DNA of 64,000 nucleotides, taken from the NCBI GenBank assembly GCA_947478725.1, contig CANJWZ010000011.1:1-64000 (forward strand), given 5' to 3'. The DNA comes from Comamonadaceae bacterium. Its GTDB lineage: Bacteria > Pseudomonadota > Gammaproteobacteria > Burkholderiales > Burkholderiaceae_C. The notes below the pieces were generated by a model. That model was not told the DNA's origin and searched no databases. It worked only from the letters and a program-made list of their open reading frames with translations. The position numbers and the translations under genes are program-made. Shown here piece by piece: positions 16,595-25,394 of this stretch; the stretch's first letter is position 1, and each line of letters begins with the position of its first letter.

Positions 16595-17917
16595 ATGAAA
16601 TCGATTCAAGTAGGTCTTCTGGGCGTTGGCACCGTCGGCAGTGGCGTTTTCAGTGTGCTGCAACGCAACCAAAGCGAGATTGTTCGCCGCGCAGGGCGCG
16701 GCATCGAAATTGCCATGGTCGCAGACCTGGATACGGCACGCGCCCAGGCCGTTGTCGGGCCAGCAGTCAAGGTGGTCAGCGATGCGCGTGCCGTGATTGC
16801 CAACCCTGACATTGACATCGTCATTGAGCTGATCGGTGGCTATGGCATTGCCAAGCAACTGGTGCTCGAGGCGATTGAAGCGGGCAAGCATGTGGTCACG
16901 GCCAACAAGGCGCTGCTGGCGGTGCATGGCTCCGAGATATTTGCTGCAGCCAGTCGCAAGGGTGTGATGGTCGCATTTGAAGCCGCTGTGGCGGGCGGCA
17001 TACCCATCATCAAGTCACTGCGCGAGGGCTTGAGCGCCAACCGCATTCAGTGGATAGCCGGCATCATCAACGGCACGACCAATTTCATCCTGAGCGAGAT
17101 GCGCGACAAGGGCCTGGACTTTGATGTGGTGCTCAAGCAGGCTCAGGCTCTGGGATATGCCGAGGCCGATCCGACTTTTGATATCGAAGGCGTCGACGCT
17201 GCGCACAAAGCAGCACTCATGTCAGCCATGGCGTTTGGCGTGCCGGTGCAGTTTGACAAAGCCTATGTAGAAGGCATTACCCAACTGGGTGCGCAAGACA
17301 TCAAGTACGCCGAGCAGCTTGGCTACCGCATCAAGTTGCTTGGTATCACCAAAAAGACTGAGAAGGGCATTGAGCTGCGCGTTCATCCCACGCTGGTGCC
17401 CAACAAGCGCCTGATCGCCAATGTCGAAGGCGCGATGAACGCGGTGATGGTGCACGGCGATGCAGTCGGCACCACGCTGTACTACGGCAAAGGCGCAGGC
17501 AGCGAGCCGACCGCCAGCGCCGTGATTGCCGACCTGATTGACATTGCCCGTCTGCACAACGCCGACCCGGCCCAGCGCGTGCCGCATCTGGCTTTTCAGC
17601 CAGACGCCATGAGCAACGCGCCCGTACTCAGCATGGGCGAGGTTGTGACCAGCTACTACCTGCGCTTGAAGGTGGCCGACGAGGCTGGCGTGCTGGCCAA
17701 CGTCACCAGCATCCTGGCCAAGGCCGGCATCAGCATCGACGCTGTGCTGCAGCGGGAGGCCGATGAAGTAGGCGGTGAAGGCGCCACGCAGACCGACCTG
17801 ATCATCCTGACCCACGATTGTGTCGAAGCCAAGATGAACGAAGCCCTTAGCCAGATGCAGGTGCTTAAAACCGTACTGGGAACGATTGTTCGGATTCGCA
17901 AGGAAGAGTTGGCTTGA
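16595..17917 (+). CDS. hom: Homoserine dehydrogenase
   Basis: 440 residues with the three expected parts: the Rossmann domain (VGLLGVGTVGSGVF at about 7-20), the catalytic domain (VVTANKALLAVHG, EAAVAGGIPIIKSLREGL, GIINGTTNFILSEM) and a C-terminal ACT domain (YYLRLKVADEAGVLANVTSI at about 353-372). It reduces aspartate semialdehyde to homoserine. No clear ribosome site precedes ATG 16595, where the leader consists of repeat-derived sequence. Its stop overlaps the thrC start (TGATG), so both are translationally coupled. Confidence 0.97.
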   Translation: MKSIQVGLLGVGTVGSGVFSVLQRNQSEIVRRAGRGIEIAMVADLDTARAQAVVGPAVKVVSDARAVIANPDIDIVIELIGGYGIAKQLVLEAIEAGKHVVTANKALLAVHGSEIFAAASRKGVMVAFEAAVAGGIPIIKSLREGLSANRIQWIAGIINGTTNFILSEMRDKGLDFDVVLKQAQALGYAEADPTFDIEGVDAAHKAALMSAMAFGVPVQFDKAYVEGITQLGAQDIKYAEQLGYRIKLLGITKKTEKGIELRVHPTLVPNKRLIANVEGAMNAVMVHGDAVGTTLYYGKGAGSEPTASAVIADLIDIARLHNADPAQRVPHLAFQPDAMSNAPVLSMGEVVTSYYLRLKVADEAGVLANVTSILAKAGISIDAVLQREADEVGGEGATQTDLIILTHDCVEAKMNEALSQMQVLKTVLGTIVRIRKEELA

Positions 17918-19449
17918 TGCACTACCTTTCGACCCGTGGCGAGTCTGCTGCCAATGAGGCCCCGCGAAAATTTTGCGACATTCTGCTCGAAGGCCTGGCG
18001 CCTGATGGCGGTCTGTATTTGCCGGAGTATTACCCGCAAGTCACGCCCGCCATGCTCGATGCCTGGCGTCATTTGCCTTATGCGGATTTGGCGTTTGAAG
18101 TGTTGTCGCTTTATATCGATGACATTCCAGCGGCGGATTTAAAAGCCATTTGCCGCAAAACCTACACGCAGGATGTGTTTGGTACGGCCGCCATCGTGCC
18201 GCTTCGCCCGCTTGAAAAAGGCTTGTACCTTCAGGCTTTGTCAAACGGCCCGACGCTGGCATTTAAAGACATGGCCATGCAGTTGCTGGGCAATTTGTTT
18301 GAATACGAATTGGCGCGACGTGGTGAAGAGCTGAACATCCTGGGCGCCACCAGTGGCGACACCGGCAGCGCTGCTGAGTACGCGATGCGCGGCAAGCGCG
18401 GCGTGCGGGTGTTCATGACCTCCCCGCAGGGCCGAATGAGTCCTTTTCAGCAGGCGCAGATGTTCAGTTTGCAAGACGCGAACATCCACAATATCGCTGT
18501 TGAGGGTGTGTTTGACGATTGCCAGGACATCGTGAAGGCCGTGTCGAATGACCTGGACTTCAAGCGGCAGTACAAAATTGGTACCGTCAACTCGATCAAT
18601 TGGGCTCGCCTCATGGCGCAAGTTGTGTACTACTTTGCCGGCTATTTACAAGCCCCCACGCTTGTCGCTTCGCGTACTGCGCTGCTCCCCGAGGGGGCCG
18701 CTGCGCCTGCGGACTGGCAAAGCCAGATCCGCGGCCCCGGCTTGAGGAGTTCAGGGGAATTGCCTAAGGTCAGCTTTACGGTACCCTCCGGTAATTTCGG
18801 TAATGTCTGCGCGGGTCATGTCGCCCGCATGATGGGCTTGCCAATTGACAAACTGGTCGTTGCGACCAATGAGAACGATGTGCTGGACGAGTTTTTCCGG
18901 ACAGGTATTTACCGCGTCAGAACCAGCATTGACACGATGGAGACTTCGAGTCCGTCGATGGACATTTCCAAAGCATCGAACTTTGAACGCTTTGTGTTTG
19001 ACATGCTCGGCCGTGACGGCGCGCAAACCAAAGCACTGTTTCATGACCAGCTCCATGCCAAAGGCAGCTTTGATTTGAGTGCCAACGAGGCCTTTCAATC
19101 GGCGGCTAAAACCTATGGTTTTCTGAGCGGCAAAAGCACCCATGTCAACCGCTTGGCCACCATTCAAAGCGTCTATGCGCAGTTCAATGACATCATCGAC
19201 ACCCATACTGCTGACGGTGTGAAAGTGGCGCGCGAGCACATGCAGCCTGGCGTGCCAATGATCGTGATGGAGACTGCCTTGCCGATCAAATTTGCCGAAA
19301 CGATTGAAGAGGCACTCGGCAGGCTACCGCCGCGCCCGGCAAAATTTGAAGGCCTTGAAGCCCTGCCCAAACGCGTCAAACTGATGCCCGCCGATGCGGG
19401 GCAGATCAAGTCCTATATTGTTGAATGCGTGAACGGTATCAAGTCATGA
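17917..19449 (+). CDS. thrC: Threonine synthase, with an in-frame repeat-derived insert
   Basis: 510 residues from ATG 17917, longer than the roughly 470-480 typical of the family. Normal blocks: STRGESAANEAPRKFCDILL, the PLP-lysine segment LSNGPTLAFKDMAMQLLGNL, LGATSGDTGSAAEYAMRG and FTVPSGNFGNVCAGH. Between VYYFAGYLQAP and KVSFTVPSG there are about 30 extra residues (about 246-279, VASRTALLPEGAAAPADWQS and more) encoded by a GC-rich dispersed repeat at 18654-18740. It converts O-phosphohomoserine to threonine with PLP. The insert presumably sits in a surface loop. Confidence 0.96.
   Translation: MHYLSTRGESAANEAPRKFCDILLEGLAPDGGLYLPEYYPQVTPAMLDAWRHLPYADLAFEVLSLYIDDIPAADLKAICRKTYTQDVFGTAAIVPLRPLEKGLYLQALSNGPTLAFKDMAMQLLGNLFEYELARRGEELNILGATSGDTGSAAEYAMRGKRGVRVFMTSPQGRMSPFQQAQMFSLQDANIHNIAVEGVFDDCQDIVKAVSNDLDFKRQYKIGTVNSINWARLMAQVVYYFAGYLQAPTLVASRTALLPEGAAAPADWQSQIRGPGLRSSGELPKVSFTVPSGNFGNVCAGHVARMMGLPIDKLVVATNENDVLDEFFRTGIYRVRTSIDTMETSSPSMDISKASNFERFVFDMLGRDGAQTKALFHDQLHAKGSFDLSANEAFQSAAKTYGFLSGKSTHVNRLATIQSVYAQFNDIIDTHTADGVKVAREHMQPGVPMIVMETALPIKFAETIEEALGRLPPRPAKFEGLEALPKRVKLMPADAGQIKSYIVECVNGIKS
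18654..18740 (+). repeat. GC-rich dispersed repeat inside thrC
   Basis: The sequence has CCCACGCTT, then GCGCTGCTCCCCGAGGGGGC and CGCTGCGCCT. The same order occurs at 44799-44872 (reverse) and 41511-41592 (reverse). The CCCC-GAGG-GGGC core can fold as a hairpin. It is translated in frame as about 30 residues of threonine synthase. Confidence 0.7.
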
Positions 19450-19982
19450 ACGTGGTTGGATTTGCCGGTTACTCCGGTTCAGGCAAAACCACGTTGGTCG
19501 AGCAATTGATTCCCGTGTTGAAAAAGCGCGGTTTGCGGGTGTCGGTTGTCAAGCATGCGCACCACAGTTTTGACATTGACCGCCCTGGTAAAGACACGCA
19601 TCGCCACCGCGAGGCGGGTGCGTTTGAGGTGGTGGTCGCATCCAGCCACAGATTTGCCTTGATGCGTGAATTCGAAAAGCCATCGGCCATGACCGTGCAT
19701 CAGCTGATTGCGGAGCTCTATGACGGCGTGGACTGGGTGCTGGTAGAAGGCTTCAAGGACAGCGACCTGCTCAAGATAGAAGTCTGGCGCGCGCCCACGG
19801 CAGACTACGCCGGCAAACCAGTCCGTTACATCGATGACGATTTCATTGTGGCGATCGCCACGGATGCCCCTGAGGCCTTGCCCCAAGCGACCCAGCGTCC
19901 GGTGCTTGATCTCAATGACCCTGAAGCGGTGGCTGACTATTTGCTCGGTGCACAAGATCGTTTTACTTACAGCTTTGATTGA
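19446..19982 (+). CDS. mobB: Molybdopterin-guanine dinucleotide biosynthesis adaptor protein MobB
   Basis: 178 residues from ATG 19446, which overlaps the thrC stop (ATGA). The P-loop GYSGSGKTTLVEQLIPVL lies at residues 7-24, then VVKHAHHSFDIDRPGKDTHR and the WVLVEGFKDSDLLKIEVWR motif (about residues 97-115), all typical of MobB. It is a GTP-binding protein that assists in attaching nucleotide to molybdenum cofactor. It is followed by moeA with a TGATG overlap, forming a thr-Moco operon. Confidence 0.95.
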   Translation: MNVVGFAGYSGSGKTTLVEQLIPVLKKRGLRVSVVKHAHHSFDIDRPGKDTHRHREAGAFEVVVASSHRFALMREFEKPSAMTVHQLIAELYDGVDWVLVEGFKDSDLLKIEVWRAPTADYAGKPVRYIDDDFIVAIATDAPEALPQATQRPVLDLNDPEAVADYLLGAQDRFTYSFD

Positions 19983-21217
19983 TGCCGCCGATCACACCCC
20001 GCCAGCCCCTGAAGCCCCTTGACGAAGCATTGGTTGAACTGCTGGGGCATGCTGCGCCCTCTGATAAAACAGAAACAGTGTCAACTTTTGATGCCGATGG
20101 CCGCGTACTGGCAGAAGACCTTGTCGCTGCATTGGATGTGCCTGCGCACGACAACAGTTCCATGGACGGATACGCGGTACGCAGTGCAGATTGGCAAAAC
20201 GCCGAAACAGTGCTGCATGTCAACCAGCGCATCGCCGCGGGCAGCAACGGTAGCGTGCTCGCGGCCATGTCTGCGGCGCGCATCTTCACGGGTGCGCCGA
20301 TTCCCGATGGTGCTGATGCGGTGGTGATGCAGGAAGACTGCACCACGCCCGGGCCTGAACAGGTGTGTGTTGCCACCCAACCCCAAGTTGGGCAGTGGAT
20401 CAGGCGGCGTGGTGAAGACGTGACATCTGGTCGCACCGTGCTCCCAAAAGGGGAGCTTTTAGCCCCCGAATCTATTGGCTTGGCGGCCAGTGTTGGTTAT
20501 GCAGCGCTGCGTGTGGTGGCTCCTGTTCGGGTGGCCCTGTTTTCCACCGGTGACGAGTTGGTGATGCCTGGCGATGTCGCACCCCAGGACATGTTACCGG
20601 GCGCGATTTACAACTCCAACCGGTTTTTTCTGCGTGCCTTGTTGCAACGACTGGGCTGCACCGTGACCGACATGGGCATCGTGCCAGACAAACTTGCTGC
20701 GACAAAAGAGGCCTTGTTAACCGCAAGCAGCGCGCATGATCTGGTGCTGACCAGTGGTGGCGTGTCTGTGGGTGAAGAAGACCACATCAAACCTGCTGTC
20801 CAGGCACTTGGTCAGCTCAATCTGTGGCAAATCGCCATCAAGCCAGGCAAGCCGTTTGCCTATGGGAAAATCCAGAACGCGCACTTTATCGGCTTGCCCG
20901 GCAACCCTGTATCGAGCTATGTGACCTTCTTGCTGCTGGTCAGGCCGTTCATTCGGCAGCTTCAGGGCGTTACCCGGTTTGCTCCTGAATCGATAGCTGC
21001 TAGAGCAGACTTTGATTGGACAAAAGCCGATAAACGCAGGGAATTTTTGCGCGCAAGACGAAATTCGGCAGGGGGCCTGGACTTGTTTGTCAACCAAAGC
21101 TCCGGTGTTCTCACCTCGGCCGTCTGGTCCGATGGTCTGGTCGACAACCCAGCTGGCAGAACCATTGCGCGTGGCGACATGGTTCAGTTCATGCCGCTGT
21201 CATCACTGATGTTCTGA
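19982..21217 (+). CDS. moeA: Molybdopterin molybdotransferase MoeA
   Basis: 411 residues from ATG 19982. It carries the expected order: LDVPAHDNSSMDGYAVRSAD (about 41-60), FTGAPIPDGADAVVMQED, RRRGEDV, the MPT-binding FSTGDELVMPGD and GAIYNSNRF, LTSGGVSVGEEDHIK, and GLPGNPVSSYVTF. It inserts molybdate into adenylated molybdopterin. A short stretch near residues 337-352 (SIAARADFDWTKADKR) is encoded by sequence resembling a dispersed repeat. It is cotranscribed with mobB, moaD and moaE. Confidence 0.96.
   Translation: MPPITPRQPLKPLDEALVELLGHAAPSDKTETVSTFDADGRVLAEDLVAALDVPAHDNSSMDGYAVRSADWQNAETVLHVNQRIAAGSNGSVLAAMSAARIFTGAPIPDGADAVVMQEDCTTPGPEQVCVATQPQVGQWIRRRGEDVTSGRTVLPKGELLAPESIGLAASVGYAALRVVAPVRVALFSTGDELVMPGDVAPQDMLPGAIYNSNRFFLRALLQRLGCTVTDMGIVPDKLAATKEALLTASSAHDLVLTSGGVSVGEEDHIKPAVQALGQLNLWQIAIKPGKPFAYGKIQNAHFIGLPGNPVSSYVTFLLLVRPFIRQLQGVTRFAPESIAARADFDWTKADKRREFLRARRNSAGGLDLFVNQSSGVLTSAVWSDGLVDNPAGRTIARGDMVQFMPLSSLMF
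20991..21034 (+). repeat. Partial dispersed GCTAT-ATAGC element inside moeA
   Basis: GATAGCTGCTAGAGC followed by TTGATTGGACAAAAGCC resembles the ATAGCTGCTAG and ATTGACTGGATTTAAAGCC parts of the other copies. The left end is missing. It is read in frame by moeA. This is the least certain copy. Confidence 0.4.
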
Positions 21218-21227
21218 AAGGCCGACG

Positions 21228-21476
21228 ATGCTGGTGACCATCAAATACTTTGCCTCCGTTCGTGAGGCGATCGGGTGCGCCAGCGAACAGCGTGAAACGG
21301 CAGCCACCAGCCTGGCTGGCCTGCGTGACGAACTGCTGGCAGCCGGCCCCGCCTACGCCTGCCTCAGCCGTGAAAGGGCAGTGCGCATGGCGCTGGGTCA
21401 AATGATGAGCGACGAAGCTGCTCTGTTGACACCCGGCTGCGAAGTTGCATTTTTCCCGCCTGTGACGGGTGGCTGA
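21228..21476 (+). CDS. moaD: Molybdopterin synthase sulfur carrier subunit MoaD
   Basis: 82 residues with a ubiquitin-like beta-grasp pattern: MLVTIKYFASVREAIG at the start and CEVAFFPPVTGG at the end. The terminal Gly-Gly is thiocarboxylated and donates sulfur to precursor Z together with MoaE. ATG 21228 lies 10 bp after moeA, and moaE begins immediately after its stop. Confidence 0.95.
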   Translation: MLVTIKYFASVREAIGCASEQRETAATSLAGLRDELLAAGPAYACLSRERAVRMALGQMMSDEAALLTPGCEVAFFPPVTGG

Positions 21477-21477
21477 C

Positions 21478-21951
21478 ATGAGCGGCCGCGTGTCTATTCA
21501 AACAGAAGACTTCAACCTGGCCATGGAGGTGGAAGCGCTCAGAAAAGGTGACAAGCGCGTGGGTGCTGTGTGTACCTTCACAGGCACAGTGCGGGACCGC
21601 AATGATGGTCTCGGTGTCAGCAGCATGGAACTGGAACACTACCCCGGCATGACTGAAAAAGCCATTGAAGCGATGATTGACGAGGCACTGAATCGCTTTG
21701 ATATCTTTGGCGCGCGTGTTGTGCATCGTGTGGGCGTTCTGTTGCCGCTGGACCAGGTGGTGATGGTGGCAGTGACCTCAGCGCATCGGGGTGAGAGCTT
21801 CAAGGCCTGCGAGTTTTTGATGGATTACCTCAAAACCCAGGCACCGTTTTGGAAGAAAGAGCAAACACCCGAGGGTGCGCGTTGGGTAGACGCGCGAGTC
21901 ACCGACGACGCGGCTTTGGCCAAGTGGGGCATTGAACTGAAAAACAGCTAA
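21478..21951 (+). CDS. moaE: Molybdopterin synthase catalytic subunit MoaE
   Basis: 157 residues from ATG 21478 (an ATG at 21469 overlaps moaD and is less likely). Family blocks are GAVCTFTGTVRD (about 38-49), MELEHYPGMTEKAI, HRVGVLLPLDQVVMVAVTSA, HRGESFKACEFLMDYLK and APFWKKEQTPEGARWVDA, where the lysine pair belongs to the active site. It forms a heterotetramer with MoaD in the cytoplasm and is the last gene of the hom-to-moaE run. Confidence 0.96.
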   Translation: MSGRVSIQTEDFNLAMEVEALRKGDKRVGAVCTFTGTVRDRNDGLGVSSMELEHYPGMTEKAIEAMIDEALNRFDIFGARVVHRVGVLLPLDQVVMVAVTSAHRGESFKACEFLMDYLKTQAPFWKKEQTPEGARWVDARVTDDAALAKWGIELKNS

Positions 21952-21973
21952 TGCTCTGCGCGCGTGGCAGGCA

Positions 21974-22468
21974 TCAGGTTTGAGTGGGCGGCACGAAGGC
22001 GGCCCGTGCCTGGTCTTCCAGGCCCTGTGTCAGTTGCATCAGTAAAAGCGTCAACTGCGTTTGCTGCTCTTCAGACAGGGGCGCCATGAGCCTTTCATAG
22101 GCCCGGTCTGCGGGTTCAGTGGCCCGCTGCAAGAGTGCCTTGCCCTCAGGCGATAGCAGGACAGCCATGTTGCGTTTGCTGGTCAGGGCCGCCGCGCGTT
22201 GCACCAATCCGCGCCCCTCCAGTCCGCGCAGCACACGCAGCACCGTCACCTTGTCAAAACCCAAAGCGCGTGCCAGGCTGGACTGGTCCAGCCCCGGCGC
22301 GCTGGCCAAAACGGTCAGCACACCAAACTGGGCTGGCGTCAGGCCCACGCTCCTGCACTCGTCTTCGAACATGGCAGCCGATATCTGATGCGCCCGCCGC
22401 AGCAAAAAGCCCGGCCGCGTATATAGGCGGGCCAGATCTTTTGAAGCTTGTGTGAAGGGTTCATTCAT
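21974..22468 (-). CDS. MarR-family transcriptional regulator
   Basis: 164 residues. The winged helix-turn-helix is seen at about residues 40-105 (LTPAQFGVLTVLASAPGLDQ, then LARALGFDKVTVLRVLRGLE and a wing ending near LLSPEGKALL). Regulators of this type often respond to aromatic acids. Its start overlaps the stop of the LysR gene (ATGA), so the two regulators form one message, and both may act on the ThDP-enzyme cluster on the other side of the LysR promoter. Confidence 0.92.
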   Translation of the reverse strand: MNEPFTQASKDLARLYTRPGFLLRRAHQISAAMFEDECRSVGLTPAQFGVLTVLASAPGLDQSSLARALGFDKVTVLRVLRGLEGRGLVQRAAALTSKRNMAVLLSPEGKALLQRATEPADRAYERLMAPLSEEQQTQLTLLLMQLTQGLEDQARAAFVPPTQT

Positions 22469-23385
22469 AACAAATTCTTAGCATCTCCGATTGTCTTCCA
22501 CGGCGGCAGGGGTTTGAGCTTGTTTTCCAGCCAGTCCAGCAACATGCGTATTCGGGGCAATTCAATCCGGCTGGCAGGAACCAGGGCCTTGAGCCAAATG
22601 TCAGGGATCCTGAAATCTTCAAGAACTTCAACCAGTTCACCCTTTCTCAGGGCCTTTTCTGTCAGGTAATCAGGCAGCACGGCGATCCCGCTACCGGCCA
22701 GCGCTGCCTTGTAAATGGCGGCGCCGTCATTGGTACGCAGTTTGGAATGCACGTCGATACCCATCAAACCCTGCGCGCTTTCGAACTCCCAGCGCGGCCC
22801 CGACGTGGTGAACACCAAGCAGTCATGGCTTTCCAAGTCAGCGGGGTGCTGCGGTGTCCCTCTGCGCGCCAGATAAGCGGGCGAGGTACACAAGCGCCGC
22901 CCGAGTGGGTACAGCGGGATGTCTTGCACGCCGCCATAAAGCTCAGGTCTGGCACCCATCGCAATGTCAAAGCCTTCTTCTATCGGGTTGACCGAACGGT
23001 CTGCCAGCACGATGTCCATGCTGATCATGGGCTGGCCCTGCAAAAACTGGGTTAAAAGATTTGACAGGTACAAAATGCCCAGCGTGGTGGGCACCTTGAC
23101 GCGTATGTGTCCCTCCAGTTCACCGCTGGCACGGGCCATGCCGGCCAGGGCATCGTCGACCTGCCGCACGGCTTCTTTGACCGTGCGCAGGTAGCGCTCA
23201 CCGACATCGGTCAGCGTCAGTTTTCGGGTGGTGCGGGCAAACAAGGGCGCGCGAATACGCCACTCGAGCTGGTCAATGCGCTTGGAGATCACCGATGGCA
23301 CCAGCCCGAGCTGTCGGGCCGCACCCGAGAAGCTGCCCGCATCTGCCGTGGCGACAAAAGCCTTCAAATTTGCCAGAGTGTCCAT
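22465..23385 (-). CDS. LysR-family transcriptional regulator
   Basis: 306 residues. The helix-turn-helix is typical (MDTLANLKAFVATADAGSFS, GLVPSVISKRIDQLE), followed by the effector domain from about residue 90 (GHIRVKVPTTLGILYLSNLL). The C-terminal half reads like the CrgA/aaeR-type group. It is divergent from the ThDP enzyme gene with a 225 bp gap, so I infer it controls the catabolic genes from 23611 to at least 28509. Confidence 0.93.
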   Translation of the reverse strand: MDTLANLKAFVATADAGSFSGAARQLGLVPSVISKRIDQLEWRIRAPLFARTTRKLTLTDVGERYLRTVKEAVRQVDDALAGMARASGELEGHIRVKVPTTLGILYLSNLLTQFLQGQPMISMDIVLADRSVNPIEEGFDIAMGARPELYGGVQDIPLYPLGRRLCTSPAYLARRGTPQHPADLESHDCLVFTTSGPRWEFESAQGLMGIDVHSKLRTNDGAAIYKAALAGSGIAVLPDYLTEKALRKGELVEVLEDFRIPDIWLKALVPASRIELPRIRMLLDWLENKLKPLPPWKTIGDAKNLL

Positions 23386-23440
23386 CGAGCCTGCCCATGA
23401 TTCATCGCGATTTGGAAAAGGTGTAGCTTAAAAACAGACG

Positions 23441-23469
23441 ATTGTGTCTTATTTTGGGTTAATTACAAT
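23441..23469. promoter_or_regulatory. Possible LysR binding site
   Basis: ATTGT (23441-23445) and ACAAT (23465-23469) form an interrupted dyad with an AT-rich centre in the LysR/ThDP enzyme intergenic region. Length and position suit a LysR tetramer site, but the dyad is short. Confidence 0.3.
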
Positions 23470-23610
23470 GTGGAGATGCGCTTGCCTTCACAACAGCTTG
23501 GCCGCGCAAACGATGGAGTCAAACATGCAAGTTGCAAAACAAGATATCCGAGACCAGCGTTTCAATCATGGCTGCATCAAACAACGGCCGGGTCTGGCTG
23601 TTGTCAACAC

Positions 23611-25341
23611 ATGATCCAACCCGAACGGCGCAGCGGCGCGCATTACTTCCTTGAAGGCCTGACCGAGCTCGGCATCGGATACGTTTTTTCAAATCTTGGC
23701 ACTGACCATGTCTCCATCATTGAAGAGCTGGCACGCTGGGACCAGGAGGGCAAACCGCACCCCGAGATGATGTTGGTGCCGCATGAGAATGTGGCCATTC
23801 ACATGGCCGCCGGTTTTGCGGCCGTCACCGGTCGTGGCCAGGCGGTGATGGTCCACGTTGATGCGGGTACCGCCAATGCGGCGATGGGCATGCACAACAT
23901 GTTTCGCGGTCGTCTGCCCGTGATGCTGATTGCGGGCAAAGCCCCTTACACCCTGCGCGGCGAGCTGCCCGGCTCACGCGACAACTATGTGCATTTTGTG
24001 CAAGATCCGTTTGACATGGCCAGCCTGGTCAGGCCGTATGTGAAGTGGGACTACTCGCTGCCCAGCGGTGTGATTGCCAAGGAAGTTTTGCGACGCGGCC
24101 ATTCTGTGATGCAAAGCGACCCGCCAGGGCCGGTTTACCTGACCCTGCCGCGTGAAATGCTGGCCGAGACGGTTGCCAGTGAGACCGTGCAGTCGTTCAG
24201 CAGCGAGCGTTACGGTGCGGTGCTGGCTGGCGGCATTGACGACGAGCGTGCTCAAGCGATCGCCGCGCAGCTGATGGCGGCCGACAACCCCATCGTCGTG
24301 ACGTCTTACCTCGGTCGCAAGGCCGAGGCAGTGGCTGCGCTGGAAGACTTGGCCTTGTTATGCGGCATTCGCGTCTTCGAGTTCAGTCCCAGTCACCTGA
24401 ACATCAACCGATCATCGCCGTGCTTTGCTGGTTTTGAGCCCGGCAAGGAGGCGGGTAAAGCAGATGTCGGCCTGCTGCTGGATGTCGATGTGCCCTGGTT
24501 GCCCAAGTATGCAGAGCTCAGCAGCCAGACGCGCTGGATGCACATTGATGTCGATCCGATCAAAAAAGACTTTCCCATGTGGGGCTTTGCCACCGACATG
24601 CGGGTGCAAGCCGACTGCGCCACCGTGCTGCGTCAGGTCGCGACAGTCGTGCGTGCCAAAGCAGACGAAGCTTTTCATCACAAAGTCTCAGGGCGTATGG
24701 CGGGCTGGCTGGCTGCGTCGACTCAGCGCAAAGACGGCGTTTTTCGCGCAGCGCAAGACCATGGCAAGCCAGGCGCCATCACCGCAGCCTGGCTTTGCAG
24801 TGCTTTGGGCGCTGCCATCTCAGCCGATGACATCGTCATCAATGAAGCCATACGCAACACGGTCGCGGTGCTGAACCAGATACCGCGTTCCAAGCCGCTG
24901 ACCCTGTTTTGCGGCGCAGGTGGGGGCCTGGGCTACAGCGGCGGCATGGCGCTGGGCGCTCAATTGGCCAACCCCAAGGTACGGGTCGTGCAAATCGTTG
25001 GTGACGGCGGTTTTCATTTTTCAACACCCACGTCGGTCTATGCGACTGCACAGCGCTACGGTTTGCCGATCTTCACCATTGTGCTGGACAACGGTGGCTG
25101 GCAGGCTGTGAAAGAGGCGGTGCTGCGCGTCTATCCTGAGGGTGCAGCAGCCAGCACGGACGAGTTTCAGGCGCGGCTGCAAAACCAGGACCGGCAGTTT
25201 GAAAAAGTAGCCGCTGCCTTTGGCGCCTACGGTGAATGCGTGCGCGAGCCAGACGATGTCGAAGCGGCCATTGCGCGTTGCCTGGCTGCGGTAGATTCTG
25301 GTCGGGCCGCGGTGCTCAATGTCCAGATTGGATTGCAATAA
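23611..25341 (+). CDS. Thiamine-diphosphate-dependent enzyme (acetolactate synthase-like)
   Basis: 576 residues from ATG 23611; the frame is open to 23470 but that part is not family-like. Three domains are visible: the pyrimidine-binding domain with the catalytic Glu in VPHENVAIHMAAGFAAVTGR (near residue 53), a central domain, and the pyrophosphate-binding domain with GDGGFHFSTPTSVYATAQRY and LDNGG (near 470-500). The group includes decarboxylases, carboligases and 2-hydroxyacyl-CoA lyases; the substrate cannot be read. Its neighbours (Bug receptor, decarboxylase-type amidohydrolase) suggest an inducible aromatic or 2-oxo acid pathway rather than branched amino acid synthesis. Confidence 0.88.
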   Translation: MIQPERRSGAHYFLEGLTELGIGYVFSNLGTDHVSIIEELARWDQEGKPHPEMMLVPHENVAIHMAAGFAAVTGRGQAVMVHVDAGTANAAMGMHNMFRGRLPVMLIAGKAPYTLRGELPGSRDNYVHFVQDPFDMASLVRPYVKWDYSLPSGVIAKEVLRRGHSVMQSDPPGPVYLTLPREMLAETVASETVQSFSSERYGAVLAGGIDDERAQAIAAQLMAADNPIVVTSYLGRKAEAVAALEDLALLCGIRVFEFSPSHLNINRSSPCFAGFEPGKEAGKADVGLLLDVDVPWLPKYAELSSQTRWMHIDVDPIKKDFPMWGFATDMRVQADCATVLRQVATVVRAKADEAFHHKVSGRMAGWLAASTQRKDGVFRAAQDHGKPGAITAAWLCSALGAAISADDIVINEAIRNTVAVLNQIPRSKPLTLFCGAGGGLGYSGGMALGAQLANPKVRVVQIVGDGGFHFSTPTSVYATAQRYGLPIFTIVLDNGGWQAVKEAVLRVYPEGAAASTDEFQARLQNQDRQFEKVAAAFGAYGECVREPDDVEAAIARCLAAVDSGRAAVLNVQIGLQ

Positions 25342-25394
25342 GAACTTTTGAAGATGACATGCGTTTTTTATTCACCAGAAAGCAGGAGACATAG

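Noticed and set aside
23470-23610. N-terminal extension of the ThDP enzyme
   Set aside because: The 47 extra codons are unlike the family; ATG 23611 gives a standard N-terminus.
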